Translations under genes and position numbers: made by a program
The notes under the pieces: generated by a model
Told to the model about the DNA's origin: nothing
Database searches by the model: none
Seen by the model: only the letters and a program-made list of their open reading frames with translations
Shown here: positions 31,899 to 44,097 of the stretch, piece by piece
Layout of the letters: each line of letters opens with the position of its first letter
Numbering within the stretch: the first letter of the stretch is position 1
Assembly (NCBI GenBank): GCA_946902875.1
Contig: OX336338.1
Coordinates: forward strand, 13,631,971-13,695,970
Direction of reading: 5' to 3'
DNA: 64,000 nucleotides
From: Nematopogon swammerdamellus
Taxonomy: Eukaryota; Arthropoda; Insecta; Lepidoptera; Adelidae

Positions 31899-34800
31899 TT
31901 TTAAAATATAGGGAAAATTAAAAGAAACAAAACCCGATTTTTAAATTCGTAAATTCTACGTATATAAGAGTGTTTGAACCACGCGTAATTATTAAAAAAA
32001 TATGTCGGTTTTAAATATGTAAAATCAGTGGTTTTACCGTATTTTGACATAAAAGTATATTTTTATTAAGTGTTAACTTCGCGAATAGATTCAGTGGCGG
32101 GTGTTGTGGTTTCGTTTGAATTTAATATTTTACGCTATTCTATTTGTAATGGTGTTTTATTTAAGGTGATTTTAGTGAATCGTGTCAGACCGATTAGGAT
32201 AGTGGAATTCTAAGGTAAATTTTGTAATATATGTACATGCAACATTCTGGCTAGTTACGTTTTAGGTCGTGGGGAGATTGCGTAAATCAGGTTTAAATAT
32301 ACCTGTATAGGTTATATAGATTATGATCAGCACACAATTTTAATAAACCCTTAAGAAAATATTCCTAAATGATTTCGGTGAAAGGTGGACCCCTGACCGC
32401 ATCATTTGGAATAAAACAATTTCTGTAGGTATATCAATAGATAGCCACAGAAATGTAAACCATAACATACACTATACACTCACAATTAAAAGCATACACT
32501 TCTGCCTTTAGGGAGGACAAAAGAATATCTTTTGAACTCCAACATAACACTACGAGATTAAATTGGTAAATCTGTCTGAAGATGTATATTTTGTACAGAT
32601 TAGAAAACGGGGACTCCTAGGAACAAATAATAAATTTGTAACTTAAGTACAAATTTATCTGCGTTGGGAGTCACGGGGACTGGCGATGGATAAATATCGT
32701 ATGGACAGAGGGTCCATACGAATTTAGTGGAGCCAGTTCCACAAACCCCTTCAGGGGGGGTTTCAATAAAAGTTTGTATTGTTGAAGTTCTAAAATATAG
32801 AAGAAAATATAAACAATAGATTTCATCTATTGAATGGCACAACAAAATTAAGCTATCAAGTAATACATTGATCATAATTTAATAATAACAATAACACAAA
32901 CATCAGAACACTTTTCATTTCGAATTTTGGCGGGTCTCACAAGCTCGCAAGCGAGGCGCGTGAGCGCGCTGTCGAAGCGTGCACATAGAACACAGAGGGA
33001 AACCAGAAGGGTTTAATGACTATAGATGAATGAGCAATTAGTTTAGTAAGTGTTTTAAAAGTTGATATTAGAATTTACTAGAATAGATTTAGGAAATGAG
33101 AGTTAGTACTCTGAGTTATTACGGTACACAACGACTTTCTGGAAAGGAAGTAATAATTGGGTCCATTTTACAGGAAATATGTGTACGAATTAGCGACACT
33201 GTTTCTGACAAACCTAGAGATCACTTGAAAGCTATACGCTGGCCATATTTCGATTCTTTATATTCTAGTTGTTCTAGAGCTATAGAGTTGATTTTTTAAT
33301 AATTCTGCCTTTAATAATTTAATAAAACAATAGCTATAAGGGCGAGTTTATTACAGTGCTGCGCGTGACCAGCATATAAAAAAAAAAAAAAATTATGTAA
33401 AAATAAGTTCTTTTTTTTTTTTAGTTATAGTAGTGTTATCATAAATCCAAGGAATTTTAAGGTCCAGGTACGAAAGTTATCGCGGGTGTGCCCGTGACCA
33501 TGGTTTAGGAAAGTTTAAAATGTGTAGATATATATATATAAACGTTTTGTAATGGTCTGACACGAGAAATCTTATTATTTTGTGCCAAAACGTAATTTGC
33601 GTAAGTATAAGAGCGAATTGTATGGTTACGATTCGTAATGTAAGTCTAGGCGTGCCCAGTCTACTGCCAGTAAACATCGGAGCAGTTTCCAGCAGATGAC
33701 ATCTAACTATGGTTTGGTCCATAGCAACAATGTGAGTTATTCCATTATCCGGCGAGATTACAAAATAAGTGTTTCTTTTCAGAGGGAAAATGTTGTACGT
33801 AATTGTGAAATGATTTACATGACCTACGCAATTACATCGTCATAAGTATGTTATTAGCCATTTATTATAAAAAGAAATTTTAATGTCACTTGCATAATGA
33901 TTATTTGTTCTATGGAAAAGTGGAACTGGAGAATTATTGATTGATGAGCGCTTGGCCAAGGCCACAGAATACTTGCGGGCGCAGGGCTACCAAATTTTTG
34001 AAAGACTAGTGTGGACTGGTTTTAAAGATGAAGCATGTTTGGGTGCATTGTGTGTTTAGAGAAATTCGTGCTAAAGGGTTTGGGAAGTTTAATCTGACTT
34101 ATTTAATTATATTGTTCAAAAAAAAAAAAAAAAAAAAAAGGGGAAATAGGAAATAATAATAATATGGGGTGCACGGAGTCGTATTATACAGATGTTGTTT
34201 ATGTATGTGTCACATTATGTATTGAATTGTTTTGGAATAAAACGAACAGATACCAAAGTCCTTGTGGCGCAGCGTTGATTGCTCTGCTTGCCTGGTCTGT
34301 CGGAGGGGGAAGCGTGTGTTGTGTGTATGTATGTATGATTTCAATTACTTTGTTGTTATGTGGAAATTACAATCACGAAATTTGAAGTAAGAAGGTGGAA
34401 TATTTTTGGCAACCCTACACAAGTTTGTAAATTTCGTGTTGATTAGGCCCATGAGGAGAGAACGGTCAAGAAAGATTGATTTATGGTTGCACGTGTTGCA
34501 CTGTTTGTGGTTGATCATTAGTTTCGTTTGGCTTAAGTGTACGATTGATTCTTATCTCTTTCCCACTCGTATAAAGTGTATGCAATGCAAGTAAGAGTTA
34601 GAACGAGACAGTAGACTAGAGCGCTATTTTAGACTTGCTCTTCTAGTGGAGTGTGAATGAGAGAGAGAGAGATACAATTTATATACGAGACTAACAAAAG
34701 TTAGAGAATTTAGCCACGTGACCGGTGCAGGTGTTCGGTTTAGACAAAAAAATGGAGAATCGCGTGGTTTAGCTCAGATTGCTGATGCATGGATGTTTGT

Positions 34801-35495
34801 CTGGTTTGTGTGCATTGGTAAAAGAGTGGAATGATTATTGGTATATATATAATTGTCAGAGGCAATGAAATAGCAGTGCCGAGAAAGAAAAAATTTTTTA
34901 TCATGTTTAGGTAAACGAAATGAATAGTGAATGATGAGTAGGTAAATATATGATTTTACTGTTAATTTCTTGGGTATCTTGTGTATCGTCAAATGTGTGC
35001 AGAATAAACTGTGCGAGTATCATACCACAGTGGATGTTTGTATATGAAGGGGTTTTACTTGATTGAGAATAAATCAATACATATTGATTTATTACTTCGT
35101 GACTTTATGTGTTGCTGTGCGATAAGACGACGGACTAGCCACCTCTCGTTTTGTCATGGCTTACTCGGTTGTTGTACAGACGGATGCGTTTTGTACTGCT
35201 GCGCGTAGTTACTGGAAAAAGTGTCGCAACTGTACTTGCAACATGCTACATCTCAGTAGTACGTAACTGTGACAACGTATCTTTCGTTTTGTTGAAGATA
35301 AAGATTACATATTTATCTTGTATGAATGTTTGTGTACGGTTTGACTGGATGGATTGTCAACGCACGTTGACTTGACCGTTTTGATCATTTTGTGACGCAG
35401 GAACATACGCTCGTTGGACGGATTGTTGCTATTTTAACATGATTCAAGTATACTATGCGGAGACTCTGTTGAGTTGTTGACCGAGCAGGGCGTAG

Positions 35496-35600
35496 CTCGC
35501 GCGCGCGTCTTGCGGGCGCGGAGACAGAGTTCGAAACACCATCACGCCGTTGGAGGCGCGGCGTGGCTAGCGAAGTAATTGAAGAATAGGAAAGCCATTA
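35496..35600 (+). repeat. diverged LTR fragment inside the interior
   Basis: GCGCGCGTCTTGCGGGCGCG and ATCACGCCGTTGGAGGCGCG match the left LTR at about 28803-28885, with substitutions, so the interior carries an older internal copy of LTR sequence. Confidence 0.75.
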
Positions 35601-36210
35601 GCGATGTTAACAGTAGCACGGTTCTTCTGTTGTGTCAAGTATCTCGTCGGGAAAACAATGCGCAGAAAATACAATTTATTTTGTCATGCACTGAGTCTTG
35701 AGATGTGTATGGGTTGAGTGATCGGCGTTGTGCCTCGGTTACTATAGTATTAAGCGGCATAGCATAGAATATTACAAGTTGTAGGATGCAGGTTTGTGCA
35801 CAAAAGCGATTGATGGAAACGTTTTGCGGGGCCTACGCTGTCTGCTTGTATGTCTGCCTGTTCTACTAAAGTTGACATTTGTTTCAGGGTAAATGTAGAG
35901 TTCTGTAGAATGGTTGTGTCTGTCCGTTTTAATAGAATTGACAGTTAATTCGGAAAGAATGTGGGGTTCTGTAATAAGCGTATGTAGATTTCGTTTCTGT
36001 CAGTGCTCCTGGAGTGCAATTGAGGGTTTTATTGTTGTGCCGTGTCAATGGAAAGCATTGGGATGCTATGAGTTCGTTTTACGTCCGGTTCTATAGTGCC
36101 ACTTAAACATTAATAATATGAACATGCCGTCTACGGCGTCAGAAACTTGTAGTTTCATAAGAACAAATGAGAGGCTGGGCGGTTACAATTTGAAATTGCC
36201 GTCAGGTGAG

Positions 36211-36545
36211 GCGAAATTGTTGGGGCGCATCGGGAGATTTTTTTACTGATGAATTAAAAATTTTTATCAAGTAATATGTTAAGAAGAGAGTGTAGTTTTA
36301 CGCTAGTATATAGGAGTGATTGTGAGTGAGGCGGAACTTTGCGGATGACGAATCGCGCTTTGTAGGGAAAGGAAAAAAAAAACGAACTTGCGATGTTTTG
36401 CTTCTTGCGAAATTGTTGGGGCGCATCGGGAGATTTTTTTACTGATGAATTAAAAACTTTTATCAAGTAATATGTTGAGAAGAGAGTGTAGTTTTACGCT
36501 AGTATATAGGAGTGATTGTGAGTGAGGCGGAACTTTGCGGATGGC
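36211..36545 (+). repeat. direct duplication, ~140 bp at 196-bp spacing
   Basis: GCGAAATTGTTGGGGCGCAT starts both copies (36211 and 36407), and each runs to GGAACTTTGCGGATG with only a few differences. Confidence 0.85.
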
Positions 36546-39500
36546 GAGTGACGGACTGGCCATTTCTCACCTTGGCACGGTTATACTGTTAGGTAGTGCG
36601 GGAAAAGGACCCTGTATCTTGTTGCAATGTGAAGGTTGACTTGCCTGGATGCAGCATGTTGGTATGTGTGGGAGATAGATTTTATGGATGTCATGTCGGA
36701 GTGTTGGTTATCTGTGGAGTTGAATATACGCTAATGTGGTCAGCAGCATAACGCTGTTTATTTCACTGCTTGGGATGTGGATTGGAATAAAATATATATA
36801 TATCAGTTTGTGTTTGTATGTATTTGTCAAGCAGTAATGTATGAAAATGGCTGTAGAGCAAAAGTTTGATATTAGCTGTAACATTTCAGCTAATTAGAAC
36901 ATTATAATTGTGCCAACTAGTATAGGTAATGGAAGGGATTACAGTTTTACAACGATTCAGTAAGGTGAAGTTATAAGTGTTTGTTGAAAATCAAGCAAGA
37001 AGGCTATTAAGCGCCTAGTCCGAGGCGACACGCAATAGAATTACTAGTTGATGGTTTGTTGCAGTGTGATGTTGAAGGCGTATTTCACTATCAAACGGTG
37101 TAGTTCCATTTTATCAACTTAGTTATGAATTGGAAATGTTGGATGGTATGTATTTGAGGAAGTATGTTTGTGCAAATGTAGGTATATTAATTCCGTGTTA
37201 ATTGAAGTCATATTTTGTGTATAGGAACGAAGCATAAATATTTGTCTAGATGAAGGAGTTTGTTCATTTTATAAAAGCGAGTACATGAGCATATTAGTAA
37301 TTATGTGTTCATACAACGTGTTTAGACGTTAGAATATAAGATAGTCGTATCTTGTCTCACTAACATTATTGGGGCAATCGAATGGATGTGTTGACGGTCT
37401 AATAGAAAACGTATGTATTAACGAACATGCATTTTCTATGTAGAAATCAGTTCTGGAGATGTGGATTATTGAATTCCGCTAATTACTTTATGTCAACGTA
37501 TTGACTGAAAAGGGAGGTTTTCCTATATTAAGTATTCTGTCTGCGGATGTCGGAGCGAGACACTGTTGTCCAGTCGGAATTTTGACCTGACGTGCTCAGT
37601 CCATTACCACTGGAAGTGGACAGCAGGTGTTACCTGTTTGTGGGTAATTCGTATGTGAGCTGTTTGCTTGGGAAAATTACGTGAATAAAGGTGTGGGTGT
37701 GAAAGTTGCCAGGAAGAACACGTTGGTGCCACCATTTTGAGTAGAAGATTGATACGGTTGAATGGATGATTCGAGTTTGGTTCGGTTCAGTGTGGCCGAC
37801 ACTAACGGGGTAGGCATTCGTGTGTAACCTGTTCCGCCAAATTATTAGAGCAAATAGCTTAGATATTATAAGTAGATTATTATATTATTTTAAATACGAT
37901 TTAGATATTGAAAGAATGGAGTGAGATCGTACATTAGCCGGTCATTCATTAGATTCACACAAGATACAAAACCGTGATGGCGTTTCGGTTCAAGGCTTTC
38001 CGAGAATCAATATGCGATTGGAAAATCAGATAAATGTGAGTTTTATGGAAAAGCTTTATAGAAAATCCATATTCCATACTGATTTTCTTGTGTGGAAATC
38101 CGTAAAATGAAAAATTTGTATGAAAACCCGGATATTTAATTCCACATTTTACCTTGAAAATCATTTAAAATGGATAAGTCCGTATGAATGGTAACGTTGC
38201 CGTGATTGTGGACTAACCAACGCGGGCGCCCGGTTTGACGAAGGATCATGTCGTGCGTACGTGTTCGTGGACAACCGCTGATAGGGTAGTTACCATCGCG
38301 CTGAACGGTTTGTGGGGATGGTAGAGGGGTCGGTTGTGTGATAGAATGGAGCGGTGGATACAGTTAGTTAGATATATATATGTCGGATCGGGATGCGCGC
38401 CATCTAGTGGTGCTCGATAGAATCACTCGGATTGGAACGCAAGCGCCACGTAGCGGTGCTGGGTGGAGTCTACGGCGGCGCAGCGGGGAGGCGACAGTCC
38501 TACAGTGACATTGGTGGCGGTCGCAGCGCACGGACGTAGAAATCACTCGCGTTCCGTATTAAAAACCTACCCTCTGAGATTTGTGCCTACCTTGCATTGT
38601 GAAGCACCCTTTTTTTAAAAATAATTACATTCTGTAATACGATGTTGGTGATTTAATTTCTTGCGACCTAACATTACCTGCGATACGCCCATTAGAAGAT
38701 AGCTGCCATGGATAATTCTGACGACGGCGGCCAGCCGAATCCATCATATATATATATATACATTTCAAAAAAAAAAAAAAACAAAAATATTAAATTTATG
38801 AATGTGATATAACTGCCTATGTGTGTTAATTGTTTGATTGGACTTTGCGTTTTGTTATGTTATTGGCATTTGTATACAACTCTTGGTATATATATTTATT
38901 AAAGTGGAAGAGGCGGTAGAGGTGTCGGAATCGTGGGGCGTGGGGATCCGTTGTCTCTGCTTACTTCGTTTCCCAACAAGCAGGCGTGGAAGCTGGATGT
39001 ATCTGGATGCCATGTCGGTGCTTCACTTTGGCCGGTGTTTCTCATACATGTTAATTGGTTTTGATTGCATGATAGGCATGTTGCACTGATGCAAACAGAA
39101 GGTGTATAATGACTAGGTACCATATAGAGTCGGAATTTCGGAAGTTTATTTGGAATCTGAACCACGGTCGGATTTTGACGATCAAGTATTTGTTTATTCG
39201 AGTGCTGACTGCGCCTGGATGTGATTAGCAATGACCTCATCGCTGATTTGCCGAGGTTGAAAAAAAAATTGTTTTATGTTGACATTCGGAAGGAATATAT
39301 ATTTTCGTCCCATACGAGAAGGTCAAAATTAATTAAAAAAAACAACTTTTCTGTTGTATTACGGAAAAGGCAGATTTCGTATACTTTGCGAATTATTATC
39401 TGGCGATATTGCATAGTATTAGTATCGTTAAATAAATAGTGGCTTGGTGTCTTCAGTATGGCTGAACATTTGCTGTCTTACATATTCCAGTAACATTTTC

Positions 39501-40817
39501 AAGTCGGTGAGTTAATATATATTAAGGTATTTGATACTTTATTTTATTTCAAGTTTTACAAAAGTTTACTGCTGAATATATATTTATACCTTTTAAGTAA
39601 AATCTAGCATTAAAATTCAATTTTGATTTAAGTTTATTTTGGTTTCAGACACGTTTATCATAGACAAGAATTTGCCACTTCATTGCAGGAGATAAACTTC
39701 TATAAATTCCGTTTTACTTTCATGTCAAGAAACCGATTGTTAGTGTGCGTCGTGAGACACAAACTGGAAGTTTTATAAATGAAGTGTGACATTATCCAGC
39801 GGTTATTCAGGATATAGACATGACAGCGTTTTCTAGCATTGGAAAGAACATGGATCTTATCTCAATCAATCAGACCTGATGGGCAGTATTTGATTTGTTA
39901 TCACAGCATAAGGAGACTAGATTTGCGTGCTGGAGCAAATAGGTACCGATCTTACGGAGTGAACATTGGGGTAAACCCGGGAGGAAAAAGGAAAGAAAAT
40001 AAGTCGGATGGAGAAAGTTGTGGTAGTGTACACAAACACTATAAGGACCCGGGAAAATGGAAAAAAAAAGAAATGGAAAAAGGGGAGAAAAAAAAAAAAA
40101 AAAAAAGAAAAGTCATACCCACTAGCAAACCATAATTATGTGAGGTGTGTGTTTTTTTTTTTTGTTTCACAGTGAGATGTAATGTTGCATGAAAATTTTA
40201 ATTATTCGCCATCTATTGGTGTGTTAACGAATCTTTCTATTGTTTCAACGTAGCAAAGCTATACAGGTTTTATCGATCTTTATTATTCGGTTGTGTGATA
40301 GGTGTCGCTAACACCACAATACTTTTATTTAAATTCAAGTTTATTAACAAAAATGTACTGCCGAACATAAGTTTTATTAAGTAACAATATTAAACGTATG
40401 TGAGTATCTTAAACCGAATTGATTTTGAATTTTTACTAGTTTCATTCATATTTACCATACATAAAGATTTTGTATTTACATGTTGATGTGGTTTCGGAAA
40501 ACGGTTATGGGCAGGCGGGCGAGAAGATACTGTCACGAACCAATCACCATACCGGATTGCGTAGTTCTGTAGACCACTGGACAGTGGCGGACGACCATAT
40601 AAGAAAAAGGGCGATTTGTTTAAACACACCGCTCGTACTCCTTAATATTTGCACCTTTTATAATTTCAAGAATTCATAATTGCCGCGCGGAAGCCGCGAG
40701 CACGCGTCTCCGTGAAGTGCAGCGGTGGCCGTTCGCTTGCGAGCGTGCGCCGAACGTGTGTGGGTCAGCCTTTATAGAAATGCATACATTTAGTATATTC
40801 GTCGAGTTCGCTGTGAC

Positions 40818-40890
40818 TCCTCGTGGTTTAATGGAATCATACTACGAGTTGGAATCGGAGGGTTGCTGGTTCAAATCCGCATTTTACGAA
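40818..40890 (+). ncRNA. tRNA-like Pol III box pair (weak)
   Basis: TGGTTTAATGG (A-box-like, 40825-40835) and GGTTCAAATCC (B-box-like, 40869-40879) are at exactly tRNA spacing, but the acceptor and anticodon stems do not pair. At best it is a tRNA-derived relic. Confidence 0.25.
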
Positions 40891-42365
40891 TATGTTTTTC
40901 CTTTTCTAAGTTTTGTCTCAATTCCTGCAACTGAACTTAGTCGTTATAGCAAATTTTGTTGATTATTTTTAATTCACTGGCAATTTTAATACAATTTGAA
41001 ATTGAAAATATTTGATCCTGTATAGGAAATAGATAAATAATACAATTTTCTGTCATTTCATCATATGAAATAGTTTGTGAAAGCGATCATTTTATTAACA
41101 TATCGGGATTTATTTTTATTGAACATGAACATATAAAACTCATTTATATATCATGTTTTAATGAGCCTAAATATACCTACACTTCATCGACATTATGAAA
41201 AAAAAAAAATGGCAAAGTAGGTAAGTTGCGGTTGCCATGCTGAGAAACCACCATCCGTCGCTGCCATTGGAGTACTTTTAAATAGGTATATACAGTAGAA
41301 ATTTAATGTTTTAATGTGTTTTAATTTCAGGAACTTCAGGACGAATCATCGGGTTGAATTACAATTATAGTTATTTAAGAATAGGAGAGGTTCTTATAGG
41401 TTCATCTTCGCTAGGGGTAATCGAATTAACGGAACATGGAGTAAAGAAGAAAGAGCTTGAGTTTGGAGTGTCGACTGGTGTTGGAAGAAGAAATTATATT
41501 ATAGACTATATAGTAGGAAGTAAAAAGTCTTGTAAATATCTGATGGGCGTAATATAGTGCTAGGTAGAGTACCTAATTATTTTCACGATTGCAGATTAGA
41601 ATTGGATCACATTTATGGATGATCATCATTTGTTGGATGTACTATATAGATAGTTATAGTACGACGGGTGTATTGTTTGGGTTGCTATGTACTTTTTTAA
41701 GTAGGTAAAGTAGATTAATATATATCCTAAACTCCACTCTTCACCTTAGTTTAGGATATAGGGCGGTAATATTAGAGTAGTGATGGGGTTCCGTTCATAA
41801 TTTACTATAGTGAGAGGTAGGGTTAGTAAAGATGTGTAATAGTAATGGATTTGGTAAAGGGTTGGTAAAGGTAGGATGCGGTAGGGTATGGTATGGTAAG
41901 AATACACTTATTTAAATTTGATTATGTGAAACAACCTGCTGTTACGCATAATCGTTACACTATACAAAACCTTCTTCAATTTCTATTTTATTTATCACGT
42001 TATCTATCAGTAACTTTACCTTGTTAAAGGTGCATTGTCGGGTGCGAGCGTGTTGAATTGTTGATAGGCATAGTTGTGGGGCTATATGCTCATAAATACT
42101 GCAAATGAATTTTAGGGTTGTGTCTAGTGAAATTTAACATCTGGCGGGCGGAAATGGGATTTTGAGTGGTGATCATTAAATTAATGCCAGAGTAAATAAA
42201 TTCATATGGGCTAGAAAAAAAATTAAAATTAAAACTCACAGAGTAAGTAAAGTCATGCGGGCGAAAATAAAACTAAAATCAATAATAAAAAAAAAAAAAT
42301 AAAAAAAAAAGATATTAATTAATTCTAAAATAAAATGAATAAAATAAAAAAAATAAAAAATAATG

Positions 42366-42624
42366 AACTGCTTGCATACCCTAAGCCGGAGGTGGTAAGG
42401 TGTGTTATGTGTTCTTCACGGACCCGTTCTGTCCTGCTGAACTGCTTGCATAGCCTAAGCCAGAGGTGGTAAGGTGTGTATTGCATTGTAAGCGGTGATG
42501 TACTGTATCAGTCCTTACGATAAATAATAATAATAATAATAATTCACGTCTCCCGTCGCCGGCGAGAGTGCCGTCTTTGTTTTTGTCTGTTTGTATAAAT
42601 TTTGTATAGGTATTTTATTAAATA

Positions 42625-42660
<36 letters not shown>

Positions 42661-43770
42661 AAAAATTAAAAAAAAAAAAACCCTGAAATAAAATTATGAC
42701 AAAATAAATAAAATGCTGTTCAGTGAGGAGAGTTAGACTAAATTACTTCTGAATAAGAAGTAACAAAAGTTATAGTAGACTTGTTGACTTGAGTGGATGG
42801 TTTTGGATGTTTGTGTAGAATACGCGAGTAAACCTGCGGGTATTATAGTGTCTGTACTCTGTAGTGAAATTTCCTTCTAATGAGAGCAGCGCTCTAACCT
42901 GAAGGGACTTTTACAAGGAATCAGGATACTTTGGTTTCGTTTGGTTTTCCCATACATTGCTTCGAAAATAATGTTAAATAAAATTCAGTGTGAAGAACAC
43001 ACAATTTGGGACTTAGAAAAGGTGAGGTGAAAATGCCTTAAGTGCAGAACTTTACATTTTACTGAGTCCGACTCACGCTGGGGAGGGATTATGACATCGT
43101 CTACTAAAGGCGTTCCGAACACACAAAAAATGGAGCGTTGGAAGTTCAGGATGACATTTTCTGGTCTATGTACAGTGAATGAGTGTAGTATTTGGTTTGA
43201 AATCATTAACCGGAGCAATGTTGGATGAGTTAAAGTAGAATCGTTTACAAGCATACCGAGTCCGTCTATTCGTCAATAGGTGAGTTAGGATCCAAAATGA
43301 TGCATGAGTCGATTTCGAAGTCTTTTGAAAATATGTATCCCGACTACTCTGCCTTTAATGGAAGCTTGTTGTGCTAGGATACATGCATAGCCTAAGCCGG
43401 AGGTGGTAAGGTGTGTTATGTGTTCTTCACGGACCAGTTCTGTCCTGCCGAACTGCTTGCATAGCCTAAGCCGGAGGTGGTAAGGTGTGTATTGCACTGT
43501 AAGCGGTGATGTTCTGTTTCGGCCCATACGGTAAAGGGTGAGACTAGAGGTTCCTGCACTGTTGGGAAATCTGTTAGAGGCAGAATATAGGGATCTAAGG
43601 CTTTGAGGTGATGACTTTTGCTTAAATTCCTAGATTTATTAATAATAAACTAAATCAATTACACTAAATTATTTGATTAATGTAGTACTGGCACGAGCTG
43701 CAAATGGAAGATAAGGGAAAGAGTGCAAACATGGTCTAAGCCGGAGGTGGTAAGGTTGTGGTATGCATTC
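42366..43770 (+). repeat. repeated GGAGGTGGTAAGG modules
   Basis: A ~150-bp module (CTAAGCCGGAGGTGGTAAGG, TTCTTCACGGACC, CTGCTTGCATAGCC, TAAGCGGTGATGT) occurs at 42366-42520 and 43378-43530, each holding two GGTGGTAAGG boxes. A fifth box lies at 43737. Confidence 0.8.
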
Positions 43771-44097
43771 TAAAAAATCTTTTCTCTTTAAGCTAAGGGA
43801 GATAAATCCTAAGCTGGAGGGTAAGAACTTCCTAAAGGACGTGGACAGATGGTGTGGGAAAAAAAAAAAAAACATAAATTAAAAATTATAGAAGAAAGGG
43901 GGTCTCTGGAAGGGAACTTGAACCCTAACAGTGATAAATGATTATATATACAAACTTCTTGGAAGGGAACAATAAAACCCTAACAAAGAAGAAGTAAATT
44001 TTCAAGATCATAATGTATATAGCTTCTTAACGAGATCAAGCGTCACGGAATGAGGATCCGTTAACTTTGCTTCGTTACGAACCTCTATGCGGGCGAC

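Larger units (their letters stand above)
28443..33355 (+). repeat. left 4,913-bp terminal repeat
   Basis: Starts with TGTGA..TCACA, able to form a small hairpin. In order it contains: a ~118-bp palindrome-bearing unit repeated in two clusters (28936-29540 and 30390-30660), a TATA/Inr promoter (30673-30710), a CTTCGCTCGCGTG tandem block (30775-30905), a triplicated ~255-bp unit (30970-31898), and an AATAAA at 33321-33326 some 30 bp from the end. By analogy the part before 30707 would be U3 and the rest R/U5. Short frames within it are non-coding in appearance. Confidence 0.9.
33356..44097 (+). other. 10.7-kb non-coding interior of the giant element
   Basis: No frame longer than about 113 codons and none recognisable. 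Base composition is notably T/G-skewed on the plus strand, unlike the surroundings. Visible structure: a second GTCCAGGTACGAAAGTT (33462) also found in the LTR at 30749; an LTR-like fragment at 35496-35600; a 196-bp-spaced duplication at 36211-36545; poly(A) runs at about 33380, 34118, 38768, 40088, 42290 and 42627; acceptor-like TTTCAG sites near 35885, 39646 and 41328; and the GGAGGTGGTAAGG modules at 42366-43770. It may produce a spliced long non-coding RNA. Confidence 0.6.

Noticed and set aside
41331..41557. Possible exon after a TTTCAG acceptor (frame ...RIIGLNYNYSYLRIGEVLIG...)
   Set aside because: About 75 codons with no recognisable domain, no donor and low-complexity AT-rich coding; kept only as an acceptor candidate.
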